Source: Oscillospiraceae bacterium (lineage in GTDB: Bacteria > Bacillota > Clostridia > Oscillospirales > Oscillospiraceae). From it: 35,963 bases of DNA. The notes under the pieces are model-generated. The model had not been told where the DNA came from. It worked only from the letters and a program-made list of their open reading frames with translations, and searched no databases. A program made the translations under genes and the position numbers. This document shows, piece after piece, positions 1 through 6,676 of this stretch. Numbering within the stretch: the stretch's first letter is position 1; each line of letters starts with the position of its first letter. The stretch lies in the NCBI GenBank assembly GCA_017458085.1, contig JAFTGE010000118.1:1-35963 (forward strand), written 5' to 3'.

Positions 1-1
1 G

Positions 2-124
2 CTGAATCTGCTCATGGTCAACGTGCTGCATGTAAATGTGTACGTCTCCACCATCGTCGTCGGCGTGGTGGTCGTCGTCGGCAACTATGTGCTGAGCAAG
101 CTCTTTGTGTTTAAAAAGAAATAA
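2..124 (+). CDS. GtrA-like membrane protein, C-terminal end only
   Basis: The reading frame is open from the window edge to TAA at 122-124, giving the last 40 residues of a protein that starts outside the window. The visible part is a hydrophobic helix rich in valine followed by the ending NYVLSKLFVFKKK. A helix with an Asn-Tyr turn and a basic Phe-Val-Phe tail is typical of the last membrane segment of GtrA-family proteins, small four-helix proteins implicated in moving lipid-linked sugars across the membrane for cell-surface glycosylation. The family call rests on this short tail only. A bidirectional terminator follows 17 bases later. Confidence 0.6.
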   Translation: MNLLMVNVLHVNVYVSTIVVGVVVVVGNYVLSKLFVFKKK

Positions 125-141
125 GCCTCTCATGAGACGAA

Positions 142-169
142 AAAACGGCTTCCGGTCGGAAGCCGTTTT
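142..169. terminator. Bidirectional terminator between convergent genes
   Basis: Perfect 13-bp arms (142-154 and 157-169) flank a 2-nt centre. The ends are A-rich on the left and T-rich on the right, so both strands have a stem followed by U residues. It serves the GtrA-like gene on + and the small membrane gene on -. Confidence 0.85.
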
Positions 170-170
170 C

Positions 171-479
171 TTATTCTTCGGTTTTGTCATCCTTCTTTTT
201 CGGTTCCCCCGCCGCGTGGCGGAAGGCCAGCCAGGTGCTCGACAGGCCCAGCGTCCCGGCCGTGCCCACCAGGGCCATCTCATAGCTGAAGGGCAGCAGA
301 TGCCGCGCCAGCACGATCACCGCCAAAAACGCCACATCAAGCACCGTGCGCGTCAGGAAGACGGCAAAGACGCGCTGGGTGTTGCCGCCGGCCACCGTTT
401 TTTTCAGCAGGAGATTGTTCAGCAGCGCGCCCAGGCCGCCCCAGACTACGCCCGCCAGAATGCCGATCACATAGTTCAT
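171..479 (-). CDS. Small polytopic membrane protein, ATP synthase subunit I-like
   Basis: A 102-residue protein with three or four predicted hydrophobic segments and a charged tail ending KKKDDKTEE. The start is placed at 479 because ATG there follows GGAGG by 8 nt; an upstream TTG at 506 would put the Shine-Dalgarno inside the gene. Length, number of helices and the Gly-rich first helix (GILAGVVWGGLGALLNNLLL) resemble the AtpI/subunit-I group of small membrane proteins in Clostridia. No ATP synthase genes lie nearby, so a role in ATP synthase assembly is not supported by context. It is convergent with the gene at 2-124. Confidence 0.55.
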   Translation of the reverse strand: MNYVIGILAGVVWGGLGALLNNLLLKKTVAGGNTQRVFAVFLTRTVLDVAFLAVIVLARHLLPFSYEMALVGTAGTLGLSSTWLAFRHAAGEPKKKDDKTEE

Positions 480-642
480 GATTCCGCCTCCCCGGTGTTT
501 TTTCAAATTTTAACACAAAAGAAAGCCTTTGCCAAGGCATACTTTCCGTTCCGGCACGGCCAGAATTTAACGCGCGTTTTTTCGCCGTCAATGCAGATAC
601 TAACATCGCCCCGGAAAAATCAATCGGAAAGGAACGATCGTC

Positions 643-816
643 ATGAGTCCCAAAGAATTGCTTTATATCGAAGACGCGCTGGGTCATACGCAGTTTATGA
701 TCAAGCAGTGCAACGAGGCGGCCAAGGAGCTGTCCGACCCCATCCTGCGCCAGCAGGCCCAGCAGCTGGCCGCCGGTAACCAGCGCCTATTCGACAGCTT
801 CTACGGTCTGGTATAA
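643..816 (+). CDS. 57-residue hypothetical protein, first gene of coat operon
   Basis: ATG at 643 follows GGAAAGGA, and the frame ends at TAA 814-816. The product is a soluble, Gln- and Ala-rich, probably helical peptide beginning MSPKELLYIEDALGHTQ. It lies 13 bases before the CotF-like gene and on the same strand; the GGAGG ribosome site of the second gene begins right at this stop codon, which argues for translation as a pair. Small helical proteins of this kind commonly sit next to CotF-like coat proteins in spore-forming Clostridia and may be a shortened paralogue of that fold. No function can be read from the sequence itself. Confidence 0.75.
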   Translation: MSPKELLYIEDALGHTQFMIKQCNEAAKELSDPILRQQAQQLAAGNQRLFDSFYGLV

Positions 817-829
817 GGAGGAAACACCG

Positions 830-1075
830 ATGAACGATAAGGAAATCATGGAGAATATGCTCCTCACCGCCAAGGGCGTCTGCGACCTGTATATGCACGG
901 CTCCGTGGAGTCGTCCACGCCCAATGTCCACCAGGCCTTCAACACCGCCCTCAACGACGCCATCACCATGCAGAGCGGCATCTACACCGCCATGACCAAC
1001 CACGGCTGGTACCCCACCGAGCAGGCCGAGTCCCAGCAGATCCAGCAGGTCAAGCAGAAGTACAGCTGCTGCTAA
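830..1075 (+). CDS. CotF-family spore coat protein
   Basis: An 81-residue protein with the features of the short Coat_F family: an N-terminal segment MNDKEIMENMLLTAKGVCDLYMHG, a helical middle with TPNVHQAFNTALND, and the ending KQKYSCC with two terminal cysteines. CotF-type proteins are ferritin-like helical proteins deposited in the spore coat. The ATG follows GGAGG by 8 nt. The gene is second in a two-gene operon. Its presence suggests that the organism sporulates. Because the short versions are very divergent from Bacillus CotF, the family name is given rather than a gene symbol. A repeat element starts 9 bp downstream and may act as terminator. Confidence 0.85.
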   Translation: MNDKEIMENMLLTAKGVCDLYMHGSVESSTPNVHQAFNTALNDAITMQSGIYTAMTNHGWYPTEQAESQQIQQVKQKYSCC

Positions 1076-1083
1076 ATTGTGAA

Positions 1084-1247
1084 AGGGGCTGTCTCAAAAT
1101 ACACTCCCTTCTGTCATTCCGAGCAAAAACGACCGCTTTCGCGGTCGTTTTTGCGTGGGAATCCGTCTCTTACAGAGGGAAAACGGATTGCCACAGCCCC
1201 TTGCGGGGCTTCGCAATGACGGGATCGGACGTTTTGAGACAGCCCCT
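1084..1247. repeat. Palindromic intergenic element, copy A
   Basis: A 164-bp MITE- or REP-like element bounded by perfect 16-bp inverted ends (1084-1099 and 1232-1247, core GGCTGTCTCAAAA). Inside is a 14-bp hairpin (1123-1136/1141-1154, loop TTTC) and a smaller one at 1195-1210. The whole unit recurs in opposite orientation at 17670-17872, and one end plus the hairpin recur at 15162-15245. It holds no gene. It sits between the convergent coat operon and the symporter gene and could terminate both. Confidence 0.85.
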
Positions 1248-1254
1248 CTTGATT

Positions 1255-2619
1255 TTACTTCTTTGCGTCGCGGGCAGACTTTGCAACCACGCCGGACAGG
1301 GCCACCAGCGCAATGACGTTGGGGATGACCATGATGTTATTGAACATATCCGTCAGCTCCCAGACCAGGTCGTTTGAGAGGCAGGAGCCCAGGAAGATAA
1401 AGCAGAGGGCCAGCACCGAGTAGACCGGCACAGCCTTTTTGCCAAAGAGATACTGCACGTTCACCTTGCCGAAGAAATTCCAGGACAGGATCGTGGAGAA
1501 GGCAAAGAACAGCAGGCAGACCGCCACAAAGATGCCGCCGAGACCGCTGCCCATGATGGAGCCGAAGGCCAGCTGGGCCATATTGGTCTTGCTGATGCCG
1601 TCGGCCGCGCCGGAGGCAAGGACACCGTTACCGGCATAGAGGGTGGAGATAACGACGAGGGCGGTCATGGTGAGGACCACAAAGGTGTCGATAAAGAGGC
1701 CGACCATCGCGACCACGCCCTGATCGTGGGGCTTGGCGACGTTTGCCATGGCGTGGGCGTGCGGCGTGGAGCCCATACCGGCCTCGTTGGAGAACAGACC
1801 GCGCTTGACGCCCTGGCTGATGGCGGTCTTGAGGGCGTAGCCGATGCTGCCGCCGATGAGCGCGTTGGGGACGAAGGCATACTTGAAGATCATGCCGATG
1901 GCCTCGGGGACGAAGCGGATGCGGGCGATGAGCACCACAAGGCCGCCCACAAAGTAGAGAACCGCCATCACGGGGACAAGCTTCTCGGTGACGGAGGCAA
2001 TGCGCTGGATGCCGCCGATGAAGATCAGCGCCGCCACCGCGGTCACAACAAGGCCGACGACCCAGCTGGGCACGCCGATGGCGTTCTGCACGGTCTCACC
2101 GATGGAGTTGGACTGCACCATGCTGCCCATGAAGCCCAGCGCGAGAATGATCGCCACGGCGAAGAAGCCCGCCAGGAAGGTGCCGAAGCCGTTGGGGAAG
2201 GCGCGCTTGATGTAATAGACAGGGCCGCCGTGGATATTGCCCTCGGCGTCGGTGACGCGGGTCTCCTGGGCCAGGACCGCCTCGGAGTAGATGGTCGCCA
2301 TGCCGAAAAAGGCGATGATCCACATCCAGAAGATCGCGCCGGGGCCGCCGATGAGGATCGCACCGCAGGCGCCGACGATATTGCCGGTGCCGATCTGGGC
2401 GGCGATGGCCGTGGCGAGCGCCTGGAAGGAGCTCAGGCCGCTTTTCTGTTTGCCGCCGCGCAGGGAGAACTCCCCAAAGAAGCGGCGCCACCCCTCCTTG
2501 AAGCAGCGCACCTGGACAAACTTCGTCTTCACAGAGAAGAAGATGCCCGCGCCCACCAGCAGGACGATCAGAATGTAGTCGGAAAGATAGCTGTTAATGG
2601 TCTGCACGATGTTTAGCAT
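1255..2619 (-). CDS. Alanine/glycine:cation symporter (AGCS family)
   Basis: A 454-residue integral membrane protein that couples sodium (or proton) entry to alanine or glycine uptake. Family hallmarks are visible: SSFQALATAIAAQIGTGNI near residue 70, GGPGAIFWMWIIAFFGMATIYSE near 95, the GGPVYYI loop, and a conserved GLFSNEAGMGSTP motif in the second half. About ten hydrophobic helices are evident, and the length matches the family. Start 2619 is chosen because ATG there has AGGAGGG 8 nt upstream; earlier codons in frame overlap the riboswitch terminator region. A glycine riboswitch with its own terminator lies just upstream, so glycine is the likely physiological signal and probably a substrate. 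Confidence 0.95.
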   Translation of the reverse strand: MLNIVQTINSYLSDYILIVLLVGAGIFFSVKTKFVQVRCFKEGWRRFFGEFSLRGGKQKSGLSSFQALATAIAAQIGTGNIVGACGAILIGGPGAIFWMWIIAFFGMATIYSEAVLAQETRVTDAEGNIHGGPVYYIKRAFPNGFGTFLAGFFAVAIILALGFMGSMVQSNSIGETVQNAIGVPSWVVGLVVTAVAALIFIGGIQRIASVTEKLVPVMAVLYFVGGLVVLIARIRFVPEAIGMIFKYAFVPNALIGGSIGYALKTAISQGVKRGLFSNEAGMGSTPHAHAMANVAKPHDQGVVAMVGLFIDTFVVLTMTALVVISTLYAGNGVLASGAADGISKTNMAQLAFGSIMGSGLGGIFVAVCLLFFAFSTILSWNFFGKVNVQYLFGKKAVPVYSVLALCFIFLGSCLSNDLVWELTDMFNNIMVIPNVIALVALSGVVAKSARDAKK

Positions 2620-2646
2620 GGGATGTACCCTCCTGAAAAAGAAAAA

Positions 2647-2670
2647 AGTTGCTGACAAATCTCAGCAACT
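2647..2670 (-). terminator. Expression-platform terminator of glycine riboswitch
   Basis: A 9-bp stem (2662-2670 with 2647-2655, 6-nt loop) is followed on the minus strand by a run of six T residues. Its 5' arm shares four bases (2667-2670) with the 3' strand of riboswitch stem P1. P1 and this terminator therefore cannot both form completely, as expected of a glycine-ON switch. Confidence 0.85.
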
Positions 2671-2789
2671 CTGGAAAGGACACGCGCGGGGAGACCCCTG
2701 GCGTTTCATGCTCTGTCCTTTGGCCTGAGAGATTCGGTCTTGCGACCTTGCACCTTCGGCACCCGCGTCAAGCGGGATTCTCCAGAGTT
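2667..2789 (-). promoter_or_regulatory. Glycine riboswitch, single aptamer
   Basis: Read on the minus strand, the leader has closing stem P1 (9 bp, 2781-2789 with 2667-2675). It also has the glycine-aptamer signatures GGTGCCGAAGGTGCAA and AATCTCTCAGGCCAAAGGACAGAG in order and at the usual spacing. Only one aptamer is seen. A terminator overlapping P1 lies directly downstream, followed by the symporter ribosome site. Binding of glycine should stabilise P1, disrupt the terminator and turn the gene on. Glycine riboswitches before AGCS transporters are known; the ON assignment here is inferred from the overlap. Confidence 0.93.
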
Positions 2790-2845
2790 CCTCCACTTCC
2801 AGTCTGCAATCGATCCTGAAAGCTTCAACGGATATGAACTTGTAA

Positions 2846-2882
2846 GCGGGACTACTATAGCATAGCAGTCCCGCCATTGCAA
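2846..2882 (-). promoter_or_regulatory. Promoter of symporter transcript with overlapping palindrome
   Basis: On the minus strand, -35 TTGCAA (2877-2882) and -10 TATAGT (2854-2859) are 17 bp apart. A perfect 8-bp inverted repeat, GCGGGACT...AGTCCCGC (2846-2853 and 2867-2874, 13-bp centre), brackets the -10 box. It could be a repressor operator or simply a terminator stem for the LCP gene upstream, though it lacks a U-run. Confidence 0.6.
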
Positions 2883-2908
2883 GCTTTTTTTACATAAAAA
2901 TTCACTTT

Positions 2909-4180
2909 TCACAGGAAGGACAGCCAATCGTCGTCCGTGGGCATCATGAAGGGCAGGTCCTCGGTCGGTTCGGCCGGGGCAGGCTCGGCAGCAGGCTGCT
3001 CTGTCGGGGCAGGCGCGCTCTGCGGCGGCGGCGTCTGAGGAGGCGGCGCGCTCCAGTCTTCGGCCGGAAGCGGCTCGGGCGCGGCGGGTTCTGACGACGC
3101 GCCGGAGCTCCCGCTGCGGAAATAGGCCAGACCTTGCAGCGCCGCGGTACAGCCGACCTCGCCGTTGTGCAGGTACACCAGATCCAGCATGCCCTCGGTC
3201 ACAGGGGCTGCGCCGGGATTGAGATCGGCGTTGACCATCGCCAGCCAGTCATAGAGATCGAGGAAGGTATAGCTCAGATCATGGACAAAGGCCGGGGTGT
3301 TCGGCGCGGTCTCAAAGCGGATATCCTCCGAGCGGCAACGCAGCAGCTGACGGGCAAACCAGGCCATATTGGCCGCGGTCATATTGGTGTCCATACTGTC
3401 AGCCAGAATGCCCGCCACGGCGGGGATATTCGGGACGCTCCCCAGATTCAGAAACTGATCGGCGGCAGCCTTCAGGAAGTCGTGCTGGACATTGATGCGG
3501 TCGAGGTCGCCGTTCACATAGCCGCTGCGATAGCGGCAGAGCCACATGGCCTGCTCACCGTTTAAGAGCTGATAGCCCGGCTGCAGGTCAATCACCGGGC
3601 CGCCGTCGTAATACATCCGCTCGGGCACATCATACCAGATGCCGCCCAAAGCATCCACCGTTTGCTGGAAGGCATTCAGATCAATGACGGCGTAGCAGTC
3701 CACATCAAAGCCCGTCAGCTTCCGGACATGGCGGCGCAGGGCCTCGCTGCCGACGCCGCCGTTGTTGACCGCACCCCAGTAAACACTGTTGAGCTTGCGG
3801 ATGGGCGTGTCGACGTTGATGCAGGTGTCGCGCGGGATGCTGACAAAATTGGCGGTATGGCGCACCGTGTCGAGCTTGCCGACCATGATGGTGTCGGTAT
3901 TGCCGGTGCCGTCGTCACTGCCGGCAAACAGGAAGGTATAGACCCCATCCTGCCGCGCTGTGGCAAAGGCCGTGCCGGGGTCCGGGGTCGGACTGGGCCG
4001 GGCGGTTTCCCCGGCGCGGGACGGTGTTCCCGGCGCGATCTCACTCAACACATTGGGCTCCGCGCTTTGCGCAGGCGGCCGCTCCCACAGCATGTACAGG
4101 CTTATAACGCCCAGAATCGCAGCTACGGCGCCGCCTCCAACGGAAAGCCACAGTCGGAGGCGCTTTGCTTTCTTATCCAT
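2909..4180 (-). CDS. LCP-family (LytR/CpsA/Psr) cell-wall glycopolymer ligase
   Basis: A 423-residue protein: short basic N-terminus, one membrane helix at about residues 12-31, a Pro/Thr linker, then an extracellular LCP domain at about 80-250. The domain shows FLFAGSDDG near 84, a conserved arginine in SIPRDT near 117, RKLNSVY near 128, and the arginine-rich RYRSGYVNGDLDRI segment. LCP enzymes transfer lipid-linked teichoic-acid or capsule-like polymers to peptidoglycan on the outer face of the membrane. After the domain comes a roughly 60-residue low-complexity tail rich in Pro, Ala and Glu, ending DDDWLSFL, longer than in compact family members. ATG at 4180 follows AAAGGGA. Which polymer it attaches cannot be told. 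Confidence 0.92.
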   Translation of the reverse strand: MDKKAKRLRLWLSVGGGAVAAILGVISLYMLWERPPAQSAEPNVLSEIAPGTPSRAGETARPSPTPDPGTAFATARQDGVYTFLFAGSDDGTGNTDTIMVGKLDTVRHTANFVSIPRDTCINVDTPIRKLNSVYWGAVNNGGVGSEALRRHVRKLTGFDVDCYAVIDLNAFQQTVDALGGIWYDVPERMYYDGGPVIDLQPGYQLLNGEQAMWLCRYRSGYVNGDLDRINVQHDFLKAAADQFLNLGSVPNIPAVAGILADSMDTNMTAANMAWFARQLLRCRSEDIRFETAPNTPAFVHDLSYTFLDLYDWLAMVNADLNPGAAPVTEGMLDLVYLHNGEVGCTAALQGLAYFRSGSSGASSEPAAPEPLPAEDWSAPPPQTPPPQSAPAPTEQPAAEPAPAEPTEDLPFMMPTDDDWLSFL

Positions 4181-4238
4181 AATATCCCTTTCCGTTCGTA
4201 TGATAGTCTACAGGGAAGTATGGCCGGGAGAAAGGGAA

Positions 4239-4266
4239 AATATACGCAGGAGAGAAAATGTCACAA
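4239..4266 (-). promoter_or_regulatory. Putative promoter of LCP gene
   Basis: Minus-strand -35 TTGTGA (4261-4266) and -10 TATATT (4239-4244) with a 16-bp spacer lie about 60 bp before the LCP start. The neighbouring segment 4290-4312 contains a short TTTCGT...ACGAAA inverted repeat of unknown meaning. Confidence 0.45.
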
Positions 4267-4335
4267 AGATTTTACGGGGAAGCGATTTTCTTTCGTGATA
4301 TTTATACGAAATGTCAGAGCGCGGTCAAAAGGCCA

Positions 4336-4365
4336 TTGACTTTAGCCGTTAAAAGTGCTAAAGTC
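4336..4365 (+). promoter_or_regulatory. Promoter with spanning palindromic operator, importer operon
   Basis: The -35 TTGACT (4336-4341) and -10 TAAAGT (4359-4364) are 17 bp apart. A perfect inverted repeat GACTTTAGC (4338-4346) and GCTAAAGTC (4357-4365), with 10-bp centre, covers both boxes. A dimeric repressor bound there would block RNA polymerase. Transcription should start near 4371, only about 20 nt before the leader-peptide ATG. Confidence 0.7.
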
Positions 4366-4391
4366 ATGCCATCACCTAAGGAGACAACGAC

Positions 4392-4496
4392 ATGACCAAC
4401 TTCCGTTTTGCAGGTGCATACCGTTATTACTTTTACTTTTATGGAAGTAAGAGCGGTTTGTGCTGCAAGGAAAGCTTCGGTCAGGATTTGAGATAA
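4392..4496 (+). CDS. Phe/Tyr-rich attenuator leader peptide
   Basis: A 34-codon frame with a strong ribosome site (AAGGAG at 4378-4383, 8 nt before ATG) and TAA at 4494-4496. Nine of residues 4-17 are aromatic: Phe4, Phe6, Tyr10, Tyr12, Tyr13, Phe14, Tyr15, Phe16 and Tyr17, including the run YRYYFYFY. There is no tryptophan. The frame lies between a good promoter and a strong intrinsic terminator, before the ABC importer genes. This is the arrangement of a classical amino-acid leader peptide, where ribosome stalling at the repeated codons senses shortage of charged tRNA. It is inferred to sense Tyr and/or Phe. The peptide itself probably has no other job. Confidence 0.8.
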   Translation: MTNFRFAGAYRYYFYFYGSKSGLCCKESFGQDLR

Positions 4497-4554
4497 AGGT
4501 TCATCCCAATTCCGCCAAGCGCCGCACAGACTGCCAGTCTGTGCGGCGCTTTTT
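4413..4554 (+). promoter_or_regulatory. Trp-type transcription attenuator (predicted Tyr/Phe)
   Basis: Four segments can form mutually exclusive stems. Segment 1 (4413-4423, overlapping the first Tyr codon) can pair with segment 2 (4454-4464) with one mismatch and three G-U pairs. Segment 2 (4453-4463) can pair over 11 consecutive positions, two of them G-U, with segment 3 (4524-4534). Segment 3 is the left arm of the terminator with segment 4 (4536-4551). A ribosome stalled on the Tyr/Phe codons 4419-4442 would cover segment 1, let 2:3 form and prevent termination. All pairings were worked out by eye, without energy calculation. Confidence 0.7.
4517..4554 (+). terminator. Attenuator terminator
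   Basis: A perfect 16-bp GC-rich stem (4517-4532 with 4536-4551, loop GCC) ends in a run of T residues (4550-4554). It lies 20 nt after the leader-peptide stop and about 110 bp before the first importer gene, which marks it as a regulated terminator within the operon leader. The remaining 4555-4650 shows no further feature. Confidence 0.9.
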
Positions 4555-4666
4555 ATTGGGGTGCTGCTGAAAGCCGCTTGCTAGCCGCGGTTTCCCGCAG
4601 GCCCCTGTCTCCCGGGAGGATATTCCCAAAGAAAAACGCAAACAATCAGCAAAGGAGAAAATGAAA

Positions 4667-5683
4667 ATGAAAAAGGTACTTGCTCTCATCTGTGTTCTGG
4701 CCATGGTCTTCTGTCTGGCCGCCTGCGGCAGCAGCTCGTCCTCCACCGCCGCACCTGCCACCGCCGCGCCCGCGGCCGCAGCCCCCGCCGAACCCGCCGC
4801 CGCGGACGACAGCATCGTCATCGGCATCTGCCAGCTGGTCCAGCACCCGGCCCTTGACGCCGCCACGGAAGGCTTCAAGGACGCCGTCACCGCCGCCCTC
4901 GGCGACAAGGTCACCTTCCTGGAGCAGAACGGTTCCGGCGACTCCGCCGCCTGCGCCACCATCTGCAACCAGTTCGTAAGCGAAGAGGTCGACCTCATCA
5001 TGGCCAACGCTACCCCCGCCCTGCAGGCCGCCGCTTCCGCCACCAACTCCATCCCCATCCTGGGCACCTCCGTCACCGACTACGGCTCCGCCCTGGGCAT
5101 TGACAACTGGACCGGCGTCACCGGCACCAACATCTCCGGCACCTCGGACCTTGCCCCCCTGGACGGCCAGGCCCAGATCATTCAGGAGCTCTTCCCCGAC
5201 GCCAAGACCGTGGGTCTGGTCTACTGCTCCGGCGAGGCCAACTCCCTCTTCCAGATCGACAGCATCGAGCCCATGATCCAGGCCCTCGGCTTCGAGACCG
5301 TGCGCTTCAGCTTCGCTGACTCCAACGACGTGTCCGCCGTCATCACCAACGCCTGCGGCGAATGCGACGTGCTCTACATCCCCACCGACAACACCGCCGC
5401 CTCCTGCACCGAGGCCATCAACAACGTGGCCCTGAACGCCGGCACCCCCATCGTCTGCGGTGAGGAGGGCATCTGCGCCGGCTGCGGCGTGGCCACCCTG
5501 TCCATCGACTACTACGATCTCGGCACCGCCACCGGCGAGATGGCCGTTGACATTCTGACCGGCGGCGCCGACGTCTCCGCCATGGAGGTCCGCTTCGCGC
5601 CCCAGTTCACCAAGGAATTCAACGCCGATCTCTGCACCGCCCTCGGCATCAACGTTCCCGACGACTACGTCGCCATCGGATAA
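4667..5683 (+). CDS. ABC transporter substrate-binding lipoprotein, TrpX-like family
   Basis: A lipoprotein of about 338 residues: signal sequence MKKVLALICVLAMVFC, lipobox LAAC with Cys20 as the predicted lipidated residue, an Ala/Ser/Pro-rich linker, then a two-lobed periplasmic-binding-protein type I fold starting SIVIGICQLVQHPALDAATEGF. This matches the ABC_sub_bind family (PF04392), whose best-known operons, trpXYZ, import tryptophan or tyrosine. AGGAG at 4653-4657 is 9 nt from ATG 4667 but only 3 nt from ATG 4661, so 4667 is preferred. It is the first gene of a three-gene importer behind a Phe/Tyr leader peptide, suggesting an aromatic amino-acid ligand, probably tyrosine or phenylalanine. 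Ligand identity is inferred from regulation only. Confidence 0.9.
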   Translation: MKKVLALICVLAMVFCLAACGSSSSSTAAPATAAPAAAAPAEPAAADDSIVIGICQLVQHPALDAATEGFKDAVTAALGDKVTFLEQNGSGDSAACATICNQFVSEEVDLIMANATPALQAAASATNSIPILGTSVTDYGSALGIDNWTGVTGTNISGTSDLAPLDGQAQIIQELFPDAKTVGLVYCSGEANSLFQIDSIEPMIQALGFETVRFSFADSNDVSAVITNACGECDVLYIPTDNTAASCTEAINNVALNAGTPIVCGEEGICAGCGVATLSIDYYDLGTATGEMAVDILTGGADVSAMEVRFAPQFTKEFNADLCTALGINVPDDYVAIG

Positions 5684-5719
5684 GCTGCAACAAATAAAGA
5701 AAAACAGGAGAAAGTAATC

Positions 5720-6676
5720 ATGTCTGTGTCTGCCTATTTCGCATCGCTGAGCCTGCTGAAGCTGGCCAAGGCTGTTCCCGGGGGCATTGCCCAGGGACTG
5801 ATATGGGGTCTGATGGCCCTGGGAGTCTTTATTACCTTCCGGCTGCTGGACGCGGCCGACCTGACGGTGGACGGCTCCTTTACCCTTGGCGGCGCGGTCA
5901 CGGTGATGCTGATCATAGGCGGATGCCCCGCGTGGCTGGCCGTGCTGTGCGCGGTCGGCGCGGGGATCCTGGCGGGACTGGTCACGGGTCTGCTGCATGT
6001 CAAGCTCGGCATTCCCGTGATCCTCGCCGGTATTCTGACGCAGTTTTCCCTGTACTCCATTAACCTGCACGTGATGGGCATGGCCGCCAACAAGGCGCTG
6101 AGCGTGGATAAGTACAATCTGCTGCTCTCCTCCCGCGCCATTCCCTCCGCCATTGTGACGTCCCTGATCATCGCGGTGGCCCTGGTCTCGATCTTCTACT
6201 GGTACTTTGGCACCGAGCAGGGCAGCGCCATCCGCTGCACCGGCGCCAATCCCGCCATGGCCAGCGCCCTCGGCATCAACATCGGCGTGATGAAGATCAT
6301 CGCCCTGTCCCTCTCCAACGGCATTGTCGCCCTGTCCGGCGCACTCATGAGCCAGTACCAGGGCTTCGCGGATATCAACATGGGCCGCGGCGCCATCGTG
6401 ATCGGTCTGGCCGCTGTGATCATCGGCGAGGCGCTTGGCCACGCGCTGCTGGGCAAGCGGCTCAACTTCTGGGGCACGATGGCCTTCACGGTCATCGGCG
6501 GCGTGGTGTACTATCTGGTGGTGGTCATCGTGCTGTGGCTGCGCCTCAACTCCAACGATCTCAAGCTGATCACCGCGATCATCGTGGCGCTGTTTTTGGC
6601 GCTGCCATATCTGAGGGAGCAGAAACGCAGCTCCTTCCAGAAACTGAGAGCGAAGGAGGGCCAGCCCCATGCTTAA
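5720..6676 (+). CDS. ABC transporter permease, TrpY-like
   Basis: A 318-residue integral membrane protein with about eight or nine hydrophobic helices, of the permease family that pairs with ABC_sub_bind proteins and resembles branched-chain amino-acid permeases. Recognisable parts are the early IAQGLIWGLMALGVFITFRLL segment, LTVDGSFTLGGAV near residue 50, and a cytoplasmic coupling region TGANPAMASALGINIGVMKI near 170. It forms the membrane channel, probably as a homodimer. ATG follows AGGAG. The gene begins 36 nt after the binding-protein stop and overlaps the ATPase gene by 8 nt, so the three are one operon controlled by the upstream attenuator. Confidence 0.92.
   Translation: MSVSAYFASLSLLKLAKAVPGGIAQGLIWGLMALGVFITFRLLDAADLTVDGSFTLGGAVTVMLIIGGCPAWLAVLCAVGAGILAGLVTGLLHVKLGIPVILAGILTQFSLYSINLHVMGMAANKALSVDKYNLLLSSRAIPSAIVTSLIIAVALVSIFYWYFGTEQGSAIRCTGANPAMASALGINIGVMKIIALSLSNGIVALSGALMSQYQGFADINMGRGAIVIGLAAVIIGEALGHALLGKRLNFWGTMAFTVIGGVVYYLVVVIVLWLRLNSNDLKLITAIIVALFLALPYLREQKRSSFQKLRAKEGQPHA

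Noticed and set aside
2662-2877. A 71-residue minus-strand frame in the symporter leader.
   Set aside because: It coincides with the glycine riboswitch aptamer, whose conserved RNA motifs explain the sequence.
4336-4660. T-box riboswitch before the importer, as in other TrpXYZ operons.
   Set aside because: No T-box sequence or Stem I-like elements are seen; the leader is short and contains a translated aromatic-rich peptide instead.
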